Source: Saprospiraceae bacterium (GTDB lineage Bacteria; Bacteroidota; Bacteroidia; Chitinophagales; Saprospiraceae). Taken from it: a stretch of 64,000 nucleotides of DNA. A model generated the notes under the pieces. It saw only the letters and a list, made by a program, of their open reading frames with translations. It did not search any database and was not told the origin of the DNA. The position numbers were made by a program, and so were the translations under genes. The stretch is taken from NCBI GenBank assembly GCA_020848995.1, contig JADLHA010000048.1, positions 1 through 64,000 on the forward strand, given 5' to 3'. Shown here piece by piece: positions 30,167 to 38,777 of this stretch. Within the stretch, counting starts at the first letter, position 1. The number at the start of each line of letters is the position of its first letter.

Positions 30167-30649
30167 ATGGCACATCTCAATTACGAAGCGGCTAAGCGAG
30201 TAGCATACCGAGGTTTTGTGATTCTCGGCGTTGTTACCATCGTGGAGGTATTCATCGCATTGCTTGGCAAAGGCTATATCGTTGACGGATTTCACCTTTC
30301 CCGACCGGTTATGTACCTCTCGATGATCTGTTTGTCGCTATATAAAGCCTACTACATCATTTTTGAGTTTATGCACATGCGCTATGAGTTACCCGGCCTG
30401 GTGCGCAGCGTGCTATTCCCTACGATTCTGCTCATTTGGGTAATTATTGCCTTCTTTTACGAGGGGGACACTTGGTTCCATTGGCGGGAGGCCGCCCGTG
30501 AAATCCCTGCAGAAATGCAATTGGGCAAACCTTCCGGGAATTCTGGATTGGTTCCGGTACATCCCACCGATTCCACGGAATCTGTGCACGGCGTTCCAGC
30601 GGATAGTGCCAAACCGGAAGGCCATGGGGGACCTTCCCATTCGCATTGA
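30167..30649 (+). CDS. Cytochrome c oxidase subunit IV-like membrane protein
   Basis: Small protein with three TM helices directly after coxC2; FMHMRYELPGLVRSVLFPTILLIWVIIAFFYEGD; His-rich tail. Confidence 0.85.
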   Translation: MAHLNYEAAKRVAYRGFVILGVVTIVEVFIALLGKGYIVDGFHLSRPVMYLSMICLSLYKAYYIIFEFMHMRYELPGLVRSVLFPTILLIWVIIAFFYEGDTWFHWREAAREIPAEMQLGKPSGNSGLVPVHPTDSTESVHGVPADSAKPEGHGGPSHSH

Positions 30650-30682
30650 GTAACTTAAACACTTTCTAAACTTAAGCTCAGT

Positions 30683-31285
30683 TTGGTCAGGCTCCGGATA
30701 AAGCATACACTCGTTTTCATTGTCATCGTTGGGCTTCCACTAATCGCCTGGTTTTTCCTGAGCAAGGGCACCCAGTTGCGCAAGGAAGCGATGGCTCGCC
30801 TTGAGCCGAAAGGGGCTGTCGGACCATTTCAGATGTCCGTTGACAAGGATTCTATTTTCGATGCTGGCATGATGTCGGGCAACCGGTGGGTTGTGGGGAT
30901 CCTTGGTAGCGATTCTTTAAGGAGACGACAAATGCTGTTTTTTCAGGAGCTCATGAAGCAGGCAGGAGATGAATTTCCTGTTCATATCTTCACCATTGCA
31001 GCGATTGCCGCTGGGGAGCGAATTGAAGGAATTTCTGCAGAGATGGGTTTGCCTATATCGCCCGGCTGGGTTCGGGCTTATCTCGCCTCAGTTCACGTTT
31101 ACCCGTTTGCCCGGGGAGCCTTTGAAGTACCCAATGTCTATGCGGATAAGGATCTATTGATTTTTGTGGATGAAGAGCGCCGGATCCGGAATTATTACTT
31201 ACTTGAAGATGAGCTGGATCGCAAACAGGCCGTTCGGGATCTTCCGATATTTTACGCACTAAAAAATGTACATGCCCTGGAGTGA
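30683..31285 (+). CDS. SCO1/SenC-like thioredoxin-fold protein lacking cysteines
   Basis: TTG start; N-terminal TM anchor; thioredoxin-like layout (GNRWVVGILGSDSL..., DLLIFVDEERRIRNYYLL); position after subunit IV, where SCO genes commonly lie. No Cys in the ORF. Confidence 0.6.
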   Translation: MVRLRIKHTLVFIVIVGLPLIAWFFLSKGTQLRKEAMARLEPKGAVGPFQMSVDKDSIFDAGMMSGNRWVVGILGSDSLRRRQMLFFQELMKQAGDEFPVHIFTIAAIAAGERIEGISAEMGLPISPGWVRAYLASVHVYPFARGAFEVPNVYADKDLLIFVDEERRIRNYYLLEDELDRKQAVRDLPIFYALKNVHALE

Positions 31286-31811
31286 TCAGGCTATCCGGCG
31301 ATTCAATGTCGCCGCAGGGATCATCAGCGCGCTTGCGTTGGCAGTCGTGGTCTCTATGAGGCAAATCAGGATTGAGACCTCGGTGGACTTTCGCTTTCTG
31401 CCTGTCATTCATTCTTCCCTGAACGCACTCTGCGCCGGGGTACTGCTGGTGGCTGTCTATCAGATAAAAAAGGGAAAAGTGAATACTCACAAACGCCTCA
31501 TGACACTTGCTTTGGCCATGTCCGCCTGTTTTTTGGTATCTTATGTAGTTTACCATACCACCACTCCTGAGGTCAGGTTTTGCCGTGAAGGCTGGGTAAG
31601 AGTTGTGTATCTTACCTTGCTGATTACCCATGTGGTGTTGGCGGCTGTGGTGTTTCCAATGATCCTTTTTACGTACGTGCGCGGACTGACCTTACAGATT
31701 GAGGCACATCGTCGTCTGGCGAAATATACTTTTCCAATTTGGTTTTATGTTTGCGTCTCCGGGCCCATTTGTTATTTGCTTTTAAGGCCCTGTATTGACA
31801 TGACCCCTTAA
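31266..31811 (+). CDS. DUF420 family membrane protein
   Basis: FLPVIHSSLNALCAGVLLVAVYQIKKGKVNTHKRLM...SYVVYH...YLTLLITHVVLAAVVFPMILFTYVRGL...HRRLAKYTFPIWFYVCVSGPICYLLL. Confidence 0.88.
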   Translation: MYMPWSDQAIRRFNVAAGIISALALAVVVSMRQIRIETSVDFRFLPVIHSSLNALCAGVLLVAVYQIKKGKVNTHKRLMTLALAMSACFLVSYVVYHTTTPEVRFCREGWVRVVYLTLLITHVVLAAVVFPMILFTYVRGLTLQIEAHRRLAKYTFPIWFYVCVSGPICYLLLRPCIDMTP

Positions 31812-31820
31812 CGGTTTATC

Positions 31821-32054
31821 ATGACAAATCATGCATTGATCAAAATGCTCAGCGTTTCCCTTTTCCTGATGACTGCTTCCGTATTGGTGGCGCAATGCCC
31901 CATGTGTCGAATGGCTGCAGAAACCAATTTGCAGGGTGGAGGCACAGCGGGAAAGGGATTAAATGCTGGAATTCTTTATCTACTGGCCATACCTTACTTG
32001 CTCGTAGGCGTGCTTGCATTTCTTTGGAAAAGGCGGCAGAACACCATGCGTTAA
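31821..32054 (+). CDS. Small exported/membrane protein with CPMCRM motif
   Basis: 77 aa: signal-like N-terminus, AQCPMCRMAAETN, one further TM helix; co-directional at the end of the oxidase cluster. Confidence 0.7.
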   Translation: MTNHALIKMLSVSLFLMTASVLVAQCPMCRMAAETNLQGGGTAGKGLNAGILYLLAIPYLLVGVLAFLWKRRQNTMR

Positions 32055-32118
32055 GTGGTGTTTTTGCGAATAGCCACTTCATTGAGATTCTTACCAGGTG
32101 CCATTCAATACAAATTAA

Positions 32119-32149
32119 AACAGCCGGGCAGCAATGCTGACCGGCTGTT
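32119..32149 (-). terminator. Rho-independent terminator of the minus-strand gene ending at 32170
   Basis: AACAGCCGG...CAGC-AAT-GCTG...CCGGCTGTT hairpin; on the minus strand it is followed by TTTTAATTTG. Confidence 0.7.
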
Positions 32150-32169
32150 AGGTATCCATGGGATTTGGA

Positions 32170-32667
32170 TCAGAAGGTATACCGGATGGCCATGCCTCCG
32201 GATTCTTCCGTAAAGCCATTGCCCCAGCCAATAAACCGGAAAGTTGGAATCCAGTCGGCAGACAGGTTTAACGGAATGTCCTTGAATTTGTAGTCCAGAC
32301 CGATGTTGCCGCAAACGCCAAGGAAGAAACTTCCCTCGTTGTCGTTGTCGTAGTAGTCCCAATCGCCACCCCAGGCTCCGAGATTCGCGCCAAAGCCCCA
32401 ATACCAACGCAAGCCTTCTACAGACTTGATGTCGTTGTGCTTTTGGTAAAGCCCGGTCAGGCTGAAATAACTGTAGTCGTAAACACCTGCACCGTAATTG
32501 CGGTACAGCAAAATGGCTTCAACGGCAGCATCCTGGTTTAGAAAATGCTTACCAGTCAGGGCATACCCCCAAAAAGCGCGTAGCCCGACAGCCGTTTTGT
32601 AGTCCTGGGCTTTGAGCTGAAAACACGTGGCAATGAGCGCCACCAACAAGAGCATTTTAAGTTTCAT
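32170..32667 (-). CDS. Small outer-membrane beta-barrel-like protein
   Basis: Signal peptide MKLKMLLLVALIATCFQLKAQ; alternating aromatic/polar strands; ends GGMAIRYTF (barrel-like C-terminal F). Confidence 0.7.
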   Translation of the reverse strand: MKLKMLLLVALIATCFQLKAQDYKTAVGLRAFWGYALTGKHFLNQDAAVEAILLYRNYGAGVYDYSYFSLTGLYQKHNDIKSVEGLRWYWGFGANLGAWGGDWDYYDNDNEGSFFLGVCGNIGLDYKFKDIPLNLSADWIPTFRFIGWGNGFTEESGGMAIRYTF

Positions 32668-32696
32668 AGTAAAGTATTTGGGTTATCGCAATGGAA

Positions 32697-32704
32697 CAAA
32701 GGTA
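32697..32704 (-). promoter_or_regulatory. -7 box TACCTTTG
   Basis: Exact TAnnTTTG on the minus strand, 30 nt upstream of the 32667 start. Confidence 0.45.
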
Positions 32705-32726
32705 TCTATATTGAGATATTCCGCAA

Positions 32727-33401
32727 TTAAATTGTTTGCCAATTCACCGGATCCTTACCCTGCCCGGTCAAATAGGCATTGGCTTTTTCAAAATGACCGT
32801 TGCCGATAAAACCACCCCCGGCAAGAGGGGAGGGGTGAGGGCTCTCCAGGATGAGGTGTTTGGACGGGTCGATCAGTCCTTTCTTGGACCTGGCAAAATT
32901 GCCCCACAACATAAAGACGATTCCTGTGTAATGGAGGCCAACTTTGCGGATCACCTCATCGGTAAACTGATGCCAACCGAGGTTTTTATGAGAATTTGGA
33001 CTTTTATGTACAACCGTCAGGGATGCATTGAGTAAAAGTACACCTTGTGCAGCCCAGGGGCTGAGGTCGCCTTGTTTGGGAATTGGATAGCCATAACTGC
33101 GCTGGAGCTCTTTGAAGATATTCACAAGGCTGGGGGGCAGGGAAACTCCTGGTGGTACGGAAAAACAAAGACCCATGGCCTCCCCAGGGCCGTGGTAGGG
33201 GTCTTGTCCGAGAATCACCACCTTCAGACGTTTCAGCGGACAGGCATCAAAGGCCCTGAAGATCAGGGGCCCCGGAGGATATATTGCCTTACCCGATGCT
33301 TTTTCAGAGCGAAGGGTTTCCACCAGCTCCAAAAAATAGCCTTTACGGAATTCTTCCTCCAACAGCTTTTTCCATCCGGGCTCGATTTTTACCTGAATCA
33401 T
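32727..33401 (-). CDS. ung: Uracil-DNA glycosylase, family 1
   Basis: VVILGQDPYHGPGEAMGLCFSVP, GVLLLNASLTV, LILESPHPSPL. Confidence 0.97.
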   Translation of the reverse strand: MIQVKIEPGWKKLLEEEFRKGYFLELVETLRSEKASGKAIYPPGPLIFRAFDACPLKRLKVVILGQDPYHGPGEAMGLCFSVPPGVSLPPSLVNIFKELQRSYGYPIPKQGDLSPWAAQGVLLLNASLTVVHKSPNSHKNLGWHQFTDEVIRKVGLHYTGIVFMLWGNFARSKKGLIDPSKHLILESPHPSPLAGGGFIGNGHFEKANAYLTGQGKDPVNWQTI

Positions 33402-33403
33402 TG

Positions 33404-33411
33404 TAATTTTG
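33404..33411 (+). promoter_or_regulatory. -7 box TAATTTTG
   Basis: Exact TAnnTTTG, 33 nt upstream of the ATG at 33444. Confidence 0.4.
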
Positions 33412-33443
33412 AAAATAGGATCGAACAGCTAATTTAGGGGATT

Positions 33444-35549
33444 ATGAAAAATGGGGTATGTATTCTGGTCAATCTGTCAATGGTTCTGGCTGCCACCGTG
33501 GGGGAGTCCGTGGCACAGCCGGTGAAGCATTGGTCAAGACTTTTTGGTGGGAAAAGTGCGGATGTGGCCCTGTCTGCGCTCAAATACAACGACACCGCTT
33601 TTGCTTTTGCAGGGCGAAGTTCTTCGGCGGAATTGCCTGGAACGAGGGGCGTCGACGATTTTCTGCTTGGGGTATTTACTTCAGATGGCAAGGCAGAACT
33701 TTTAAAAAAGTTTGGAGGTCCTTCGGTTGATGAAGCACGTGCCATAGAAAAACTTCCAAATGGCCTGGTCGTCATGGGGGGATACACCACCGCCAAAGGT
33801 GGGGATGTGTCGACTTTTTACGGGCTGACCGATACCTGGCTGGCTGCAGTCAACCCTGCCAATGGCAGTCTGGTCTGGGAAAAGACCCTGGGAGGGACAA
33901 ACAACGACCAGCTCAATGAACTGTTTTTTCTGGAAACTGGCAGGTTGTTTTTTGCAGGTCATACAAAATCGATCGATCGCGACGTGGCGATGGTTCCTAC
34001 CCGGGGACTGAACGACATCATGATCGGCTACGTCAACGAGTCTGGCGAACTCAACAAAATTGCAACCTTCGGTGGGACGAAAGACGAAACGGCAAAGAAG
34101 ATACTCGCAGCCGAAGCCTTCGGTGGCCAAATGCTCGTCTTCGGTGAGTCGAGTTCAGATGACCAGAACTTTGCGGGCCTGAACCGGGGCAAGCGGGATG
34201 TTTTTATACTCAAGATTAACAGGAATCTGAACCAGGTGTTGTTAAAAACCATTGGCGGGCCGGGAGATGAAACGTTCGCCGATGCAGTCCGCCTGCCGGG
34301 GAACAATTACCTGGTGTTTTGTATCGTCAACACCTCCGGTGGCCAAATCGATTCGCTGAAGGGAGGAAGAGACATATGGGTCGCCAAGATCAATTCACTG
34401 GGTGACCTGCTCTGGGGCAAGGTCATCGGAGGCAGCAAGGATGACGTTCCCATTGCCGCCGAGTTGCTTCAGGACGGAAACATCCTGCTGGCGGTCAATT
34501 CCATTTCCAACGATAAGGACATCAATATACAGCCCTACGGAGGAGGTACCGATGCCTTGCTCATGAAACTCGACACAAACGCCAATGTGCTTTGGAAGAA
34601 GTATTACGGAGGTACCGAAGGAGATGCTCCCAGCGCTCTGGTTTCAGATACGATGGGTAACTTTTACATGGCAGCCTCGACGTTTAGCATCGATTTTGAC
34701 TTGGATAGCTCGAATAAGTATCCACCGGATGTCTGGATTACGCGATTGTCAGAATGTCGGCCCTATTATGGAGATTATGCACTCGAAGTGTGCTACGGAG
34801 ATACGGCGATCGTCAATGGGAGATTGTATTATGTTGGCAATGAACGTGGCGTAGACACCCTGATCGGACAGAATTATCTGGGCTGCGACAGCATTGTGCG
34901 CAATTCCATTCATTTCATTGAAGCGGCAAGGACCCTGTCATTGGACACTTTGTGCTCCGACAGTTCCAAATTCGTAAATGGGATTTTATTCGATAAGGAT
35001 CATCTTCTGGATAGCTTTATGCTGGTATCGTCTCGGGGATGCGATAGCATTGCGACGCTTCAGATGACCATGCTCGAGCCCATCGGGTTGCTGGATACCC
35101 TGATCATCAAAGATGACGGTACCGGTAAAGGATGCATTGGCGTTCAGTTGACAGGTGGATGCGAGCCGTTTCAATACAAGTGGAGCACCGGGGCCGAAGG
35201 AACGTCCACAATCTGTAAATTGTTTTCCGGCTTTTATTCACTGACGGTGACGGATTGTCACGGATGCCCTGCTGAATTCAACTTTTTTGTGGCATCTACC
35301 GTGGAGGCCGACAACCCCCTTCCTCCGACGTTCCGAACGGTTCACACAAAGGAAACCCTTGAGCTGTTGTTTGGCAGGGACGGCATGTACGAGGGAGAAG
35401 TCGCCGATTTGACGGGACGCCTCATTTTCAGGTATAGCGGCAGAGGGGATAAGTTCGAAGTGGACCTCCGGAGTTTGCCGTCCGGTTTATACCTGCTCCG
35501 TTTCCGGCAGGAGGCTGGCGCCTCCGGGCAATTGTTGTTCATGCCCTGA
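33444..35549 (+). CDS. Secreted protein with repeated GG-type (propeller-like) units, a SprB-like repeat and a C-terminal T9SS-like domain
   Basis: Repeated KxxGGxxxD units; LTGGCEPFQYKWSTGAEGTSTICKLFSGFYSLTVTDCHGCPAEF is SprB-like; C-terminal ADLTGRLIFRY...LPSGLYLLRF. Confidence 0.75.
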   Translation: MKNGVCILVNLSMVLAATVGESVAQPVKHWSRLFGGKSADVALSALKYNDTAFAFAGRSSSAELPGTRGVDDFLLGVFTSDGKAELLKKFGGPSVDEARAIEKLPNGLVVMGGYTTAKGGDVSTFYGLTDTWLAAVNPANGSLVWEKTLGGTNNDQLNELFFLETGRLFFAGHTKSIDRDVAMVPTRGLNDIMIGYVNESGELNKIATFGGTKDETAKKILAAEAFGGQMLVFGESSSDDQNFAGLNRGKRDVFILKINRNLNQVLLKTIGGPGDETFADAVRLPGNNYLVFCIVNTSGGQIDSLKGGRDIWVAKINSLGDLLWGKVIGGSKDDVPIAAELLQDGNILLAVNSISNDKDINIQPYGGGTDALLMKLDTNANVLWKKYYGGTEGDAPSALVSDTMGNFYMAASTFSIDFDLDSSNKYPPDVWITRLSECRPYYGDYALEVCYGDTAIVNGRLYYVGNERGVDTLIGQNYLGCDSIVRNSIHFIEAARTLSLDTLCSDSSKFVNGILFDKDHLLDSFMLVSSRGCDSIATLQMTMLEPIGLLDTLIIKDDGTGKGCIGVQLTGGCEPFQYKWSTGAEGTSTICKLFSGFYSLTVTDCHGCPAEFNFFVASTVEADNPLPPTFRTVHTKETLELLFGRDGMYEGEVADLTGRLIFRYSGRGDKFEVDLRSLPSGLYLLRFRQEAGASGQLLFMP

Positions 35550-35687
35550 GGAGTTTGGCAAAGGGTACTATCTTTGCAGGCGTCGGAAAACAGCATACCG
35601 ATGCCCCGACAAATTTTTTCCTGTTCTCCTGAATACCGGGACCACAAATGCTTGCCAAAGGCCATGCTAGTTTGCTCCCGCAAAGGA

Positions 35688-35761
35688 GGTCCCGTAGCTC
35701 AGCTGGATAGAGCAACTGCCTTCTAAGCAGTAGGTCTCAGGTTCGAATCCTGACGGGATCA
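35688..35761 (+). tRNA. tRNA-Arg (anticodon TCT)
   Basis: Acceptor GGTCCCG/CGGGATC; D-arm AGCTCAGCTGGATAGAGC; anticodon arm ACTGC-CTTCTAA-GCAGT; T-arm GGTTCGAATCC. Confidence 0.97.
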
Positions 35762-35828
35762 CGATGGATTGAATCCGTCCGGTCTCAATCCGGACGTAAA
35801 AACATAGAATGACAATTGAAAGGCCTAT

Positions 35829-36563
35829 ATGAAAAGAGTTATTTTGACCAGTTTCTGTTTAGCAATCGCCATTGCCGGGTTTGGTCAGACCCTGTCGAAA
35901 GGAAAAATCCGCATGGCCGTAGAAAAAATATATCTGAACGGCGAGGAAGCCCCGGCTCAAATGGCCTCGACGCTTGGAAACATTCAGCTCGAGATCATTT
36001 CTGATGGCTTCCGTCAGAAAACGGCCATGTCGATGATGATGATGAATACGGTAACTTTTTTTGACTCCAGAACGGACAGCTTAAAGATGTTCATGGACCT
36101 CATGGGCAAAAAATACCTCGTTGAAGACAGCCGTTCAGGCATGCAGAAGGGTGACACCTTGGGCGGAAGCCGCAAACCTGAGGTCAAGATCGTTGAACAC
36201 CGGGATGATGTAAAGGAAATTCTAGGCTACCCCTGCTATCGAGTGGACGTCGCCATGAAGGCTCCGGTAGATGGAGGTGACGCGAAATCTGAGGCCAACA
36301 TTGAAATGAAGCTATACGTCACGGATAAGCTGAAGTTCGACGGTTCGTACGTGACCCAGGGTAAAGAAGCCATTCCTCTTAAGGGAACCCCGCTGGAGTA
36401 CACCATGCGCATGGGGGGCGGCAGTTTCGCAATGGAGATGCTGATGGTTGCAAAGGAGATTGGCTCCGAGGTGCCCGCAGATGCTTTTAATCCACCCTCA
36501 GGCAATTATAAAGTATACACCATGCAAGCGTTTCAGGAAGAAATGGGCCAAATGAAACGCTGA
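35829..36563 (+). CDS. Exported protein of unknown function (possibly DUF4412-like)
   Basis: Signal peptide MKRVILTSFCLAIAIAGFGQ; full-length ORF, no confident family match by eye. Confidence 0.7.
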   Translation: MKRVILTSFCLAIAIAGFGQTLSKGKIRMAVEKIYLNGEEAPAQMASTLGNIQLEIISDGFRQKTAMSMMMMNTVTFFDSRTDSLKMFMDLMGKKYLVEDSRSGMQKGDTLGGSRKPEVKIVEHRDDVKEILGYPCYRVDVAMKAPVDGGDAKSEANIEMKLYVTDKLKFDGSYVTQGKEAIPLKGTPLEYTMRMGGGSFAMEMLMVAKEIGSEVPADAFNPPSGNYKVYTMQAFQEEMGQMKR

Positions 36564-36573
36564 ATTCCGTTTC

Positions 36574-36858
36574 CTATAACTCGAGTTGGTATTTGTCCCG
36601 GAGCGCCTCACTTCCTTCTCTGGAGATGGAGGACTTGAGCACCTTAATAAACGATTTTGAGTCCAGTTGCAATTCGACGACGAGGTCTTCGATTTTTGTA
36701 ATGCGCCCAACGATGCCAGCCTGGGTTACGATCTGGTCGCCTTTCTTGATCTCTGTTAAAAACTTGTTCTGGGCCTTTTGCTGCCGAGATTTGGGCAGGA
36801 TAAAAAATACGTACATGATCGCGAAAAGCACCACGTACAAGATGATCATACTTTGCAT
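36574..36858 (-). CDS. yajC: Preprotein translocase subunit YajC
   Basis: MYVFFILPKSRQQKAQNKFLTEIKKGDQIVTQAGIVGRITKIED. Confidence 0.95.
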   Translation of the reverse strand: MQSMIILYVVLFAIMYVFFILPKSRQQKAQNKFLTEIKKGDQIVTQAGIVGRITKIEDLVVELQLDSKSFIKVLKSSISREGSEALRDKYQLEL

Positions 36859-37291
36859 AAAGTGAATTTAAGTTGATTGTCAGGCCTTTCAGAGCATCTT
36901 TTGGATTCTTCCCCAGTTTGCCCGCAGGTTGCTCACAGGCTGCAAATCTATCTGATTTGAGCGGATTGGACAAGTTGCCTGGGCTGTCAGCCAGCCACGG
37001 GCTGCGCAGGTCCCGTCATAACCTTCGAAGGCATGCGCGGCCATTGCTTCCACGACCAGCCGCAGATGCGGCACGGAAGGCTTATTGAATGATCGATCGG
37101 TCTGTCAGTTTGTACGTGCGCAATATGCCAAAGCGATTGACCTCCAGGATCTTGCATATCCACCTTGCAGAACTTTCGCCTTAGCATTTTGTTCCTATTC
37201 AGAAATGGTCAGGCGTGAATGGAGAGCTGATGTGCCGGGGTGGCCTAAGGATTTTCCAGCAGATTGGAGCGAAAGTCATAAGCCATAACAA

Positions 37292-37819
37292 ATGCGATTA
37301 CTAAGGGTATTGAGCTTGGTTGGAATGCCTGGATCTGGGAAAACGGCATTTGCAAGGGCAATCTGCGAGCGATGGGGCTTCCCGATGACAGACCTTGATG
37401 AGATGGTCGAATCGCATTGCGGGACCTCTTTGGACGAACTGCGTTCTTTGCAAGGCGAAATCCAATTCCGGGCACTTGAGCGATTCTGTCTGCTCACCGC
37501 GCTCAGCGGGGAACCGCTCGTTCTCAGCACCGGAGGGGGTACCCCTGCATACTTCGATAACATGAACCACCTGATTGAGGCTTCCGCAGTGATTTACATT
37601 GAGCGCTCAGCTGACTGGGTATCCCATCAGCTCACCTTGCGTCCGCGCGCGTTTCTCAACGTGGATCTGCCGCCAGGTGAGCTGACCGCTCAACTCTTCG
37701 CTCAACGCCAGTTCCAATACGAGCGGGCACACCTGAAGCTTCATTTGGACTTTCCTGAAAACGAGCGCCTGGACGCTGTTGCTGAATTTTGCAGGAAATT
37801 AGCGATCATTGCCGATTGA
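37292..37819 (+). CDS. aroK: Shikimate kinase
   Basis: LVGMPGSGKTAFARAICERWGFPMTDLDEMVE, VLSTGGGTPAY. Confidence 0.92.
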   Translation: MRLLRVLSLVGMPGSGKTAFARAICERWGFPMTDLDEMVESHCGTSLDELRSLQGEIQFRALERFCLLTALSGEPLVLSTGGGTPAYFDNMNHLIEASAVIYIERSADWVSHQLTLRPRAFLNVDLPPGELTAQLFAQRQFQYERAHLKLHLDFPENERLDAVAEFCRKLAIIAD

Positions 37820-37826
37820 ATTCATT

Positions 37827-38765
37827 ATGGAACAGAAAATACACAACACAATCATCGTCGGATCAGGACCATCCGGGTATACGGCGGCGATCTATTCCGC
37901 CCGGGCAAATATGTCTCCTTTGCTGTTTACGGGTGTCGAACCCGGAGGGCAATTGATGATCACCACCGACGTCGAGAATTATCCGGGATATCCGGACGGT
38001 GTGCTCGGTCCTCAGATGATGGATGATTTTACGAAGCAGGCACAACGCTTTGGCACGGAAATCAAATATGAAGTTATTGAAAGGGCCGATTTGAGTGGTC
38101 CGGTTCATAAACTGTGGACTGAAAGCGGTGAACTGTTTCTGTCGCATACCGTCATTATTTCCACAGGTGCCAGCGCCAAGTGGCTGGGTCTTGAATCTGA
38201 GAAGCGCCTGATGAATAAGGGCGTTTCAGCATGCGCGGTATGCGATGGCTTCTTTTTTAAAGGCAAGGTCGTTGCGGTTGTCGGGGGAGGCGACACTGCG
38301 GTTGAGGAAGCCACCTACCTTTCAAAGATGTGTCCCGAGGTTCACCTGTTTGTACGCAGGGATGTTTTGCGTGCATCCAAGATCATGCAGGAACGCCTGA
38401 TGGCGAACGAAGTCATTCGCGTGCATTGGAACACGGAAATTGAAGAGATTGGCGGAGAGCAAGAGGTTACTCACGTCAACGTAATCGACCGCAAGACGGG
38501 TAACAGGCAGAGAATTAATTTGAGCGCAGTATTTATTGCCATTGGGCATCAACCCAATTCAGGCCCTTTCCGCCAATGGCTGGATACCGATGAGCAGGGA
38601 TACATCAAGACCATCCCGGGTTCAACCAAAACCCGCATTGAAGGTGTATTTGCGTGCGGCGATGTTCAGGATCGCATCTACCGGCAAGCCATTACGGCCG
38701 CTGGTTCCGGCTGCATGGCCGCATTGGATGCCGAGCGCTTTTTGGTGGAAAGGGGGCTACACTAA
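37827..38765 (+). CDS. trxB: Thioredoxin reductase
   Basis: IVGSGPSGYTAAIYSARANMSPLLFTG, CAVCDG redox motif, VVGGGDTAVEEATYL, GVFACGDVQD. Confidence 0.97.
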   Translation: MEQKIHNTIIVGSGPSGYTAAIYSARANMSPLLFTGVEPGGQLMITTDVENYPGYPDGVLGPQMMDDFTKQAQRFGTEIKYEVIERADLSGPVHKLWTESGELFLSHTVIISTGASAKWLGLESEKRLMNKGVSACAVCDGFFFKGKVVAVVGGGDTAVEEATYLSKMCPEVHLFVRRDVLRASKIMQERLMANEVIRVHWNTEIEEIGGEQEVTHVNVIDRKTGNRQRINLSAVFIAIGHQPNSGPFRQWLDTDEQGYIKTIPGSTKTRIEGVFACGDVQDRIYRQAITAAGSGCMAALDAERFLVERGLH

Positions 38766-38777
38766 GGCGCAGTCTCA

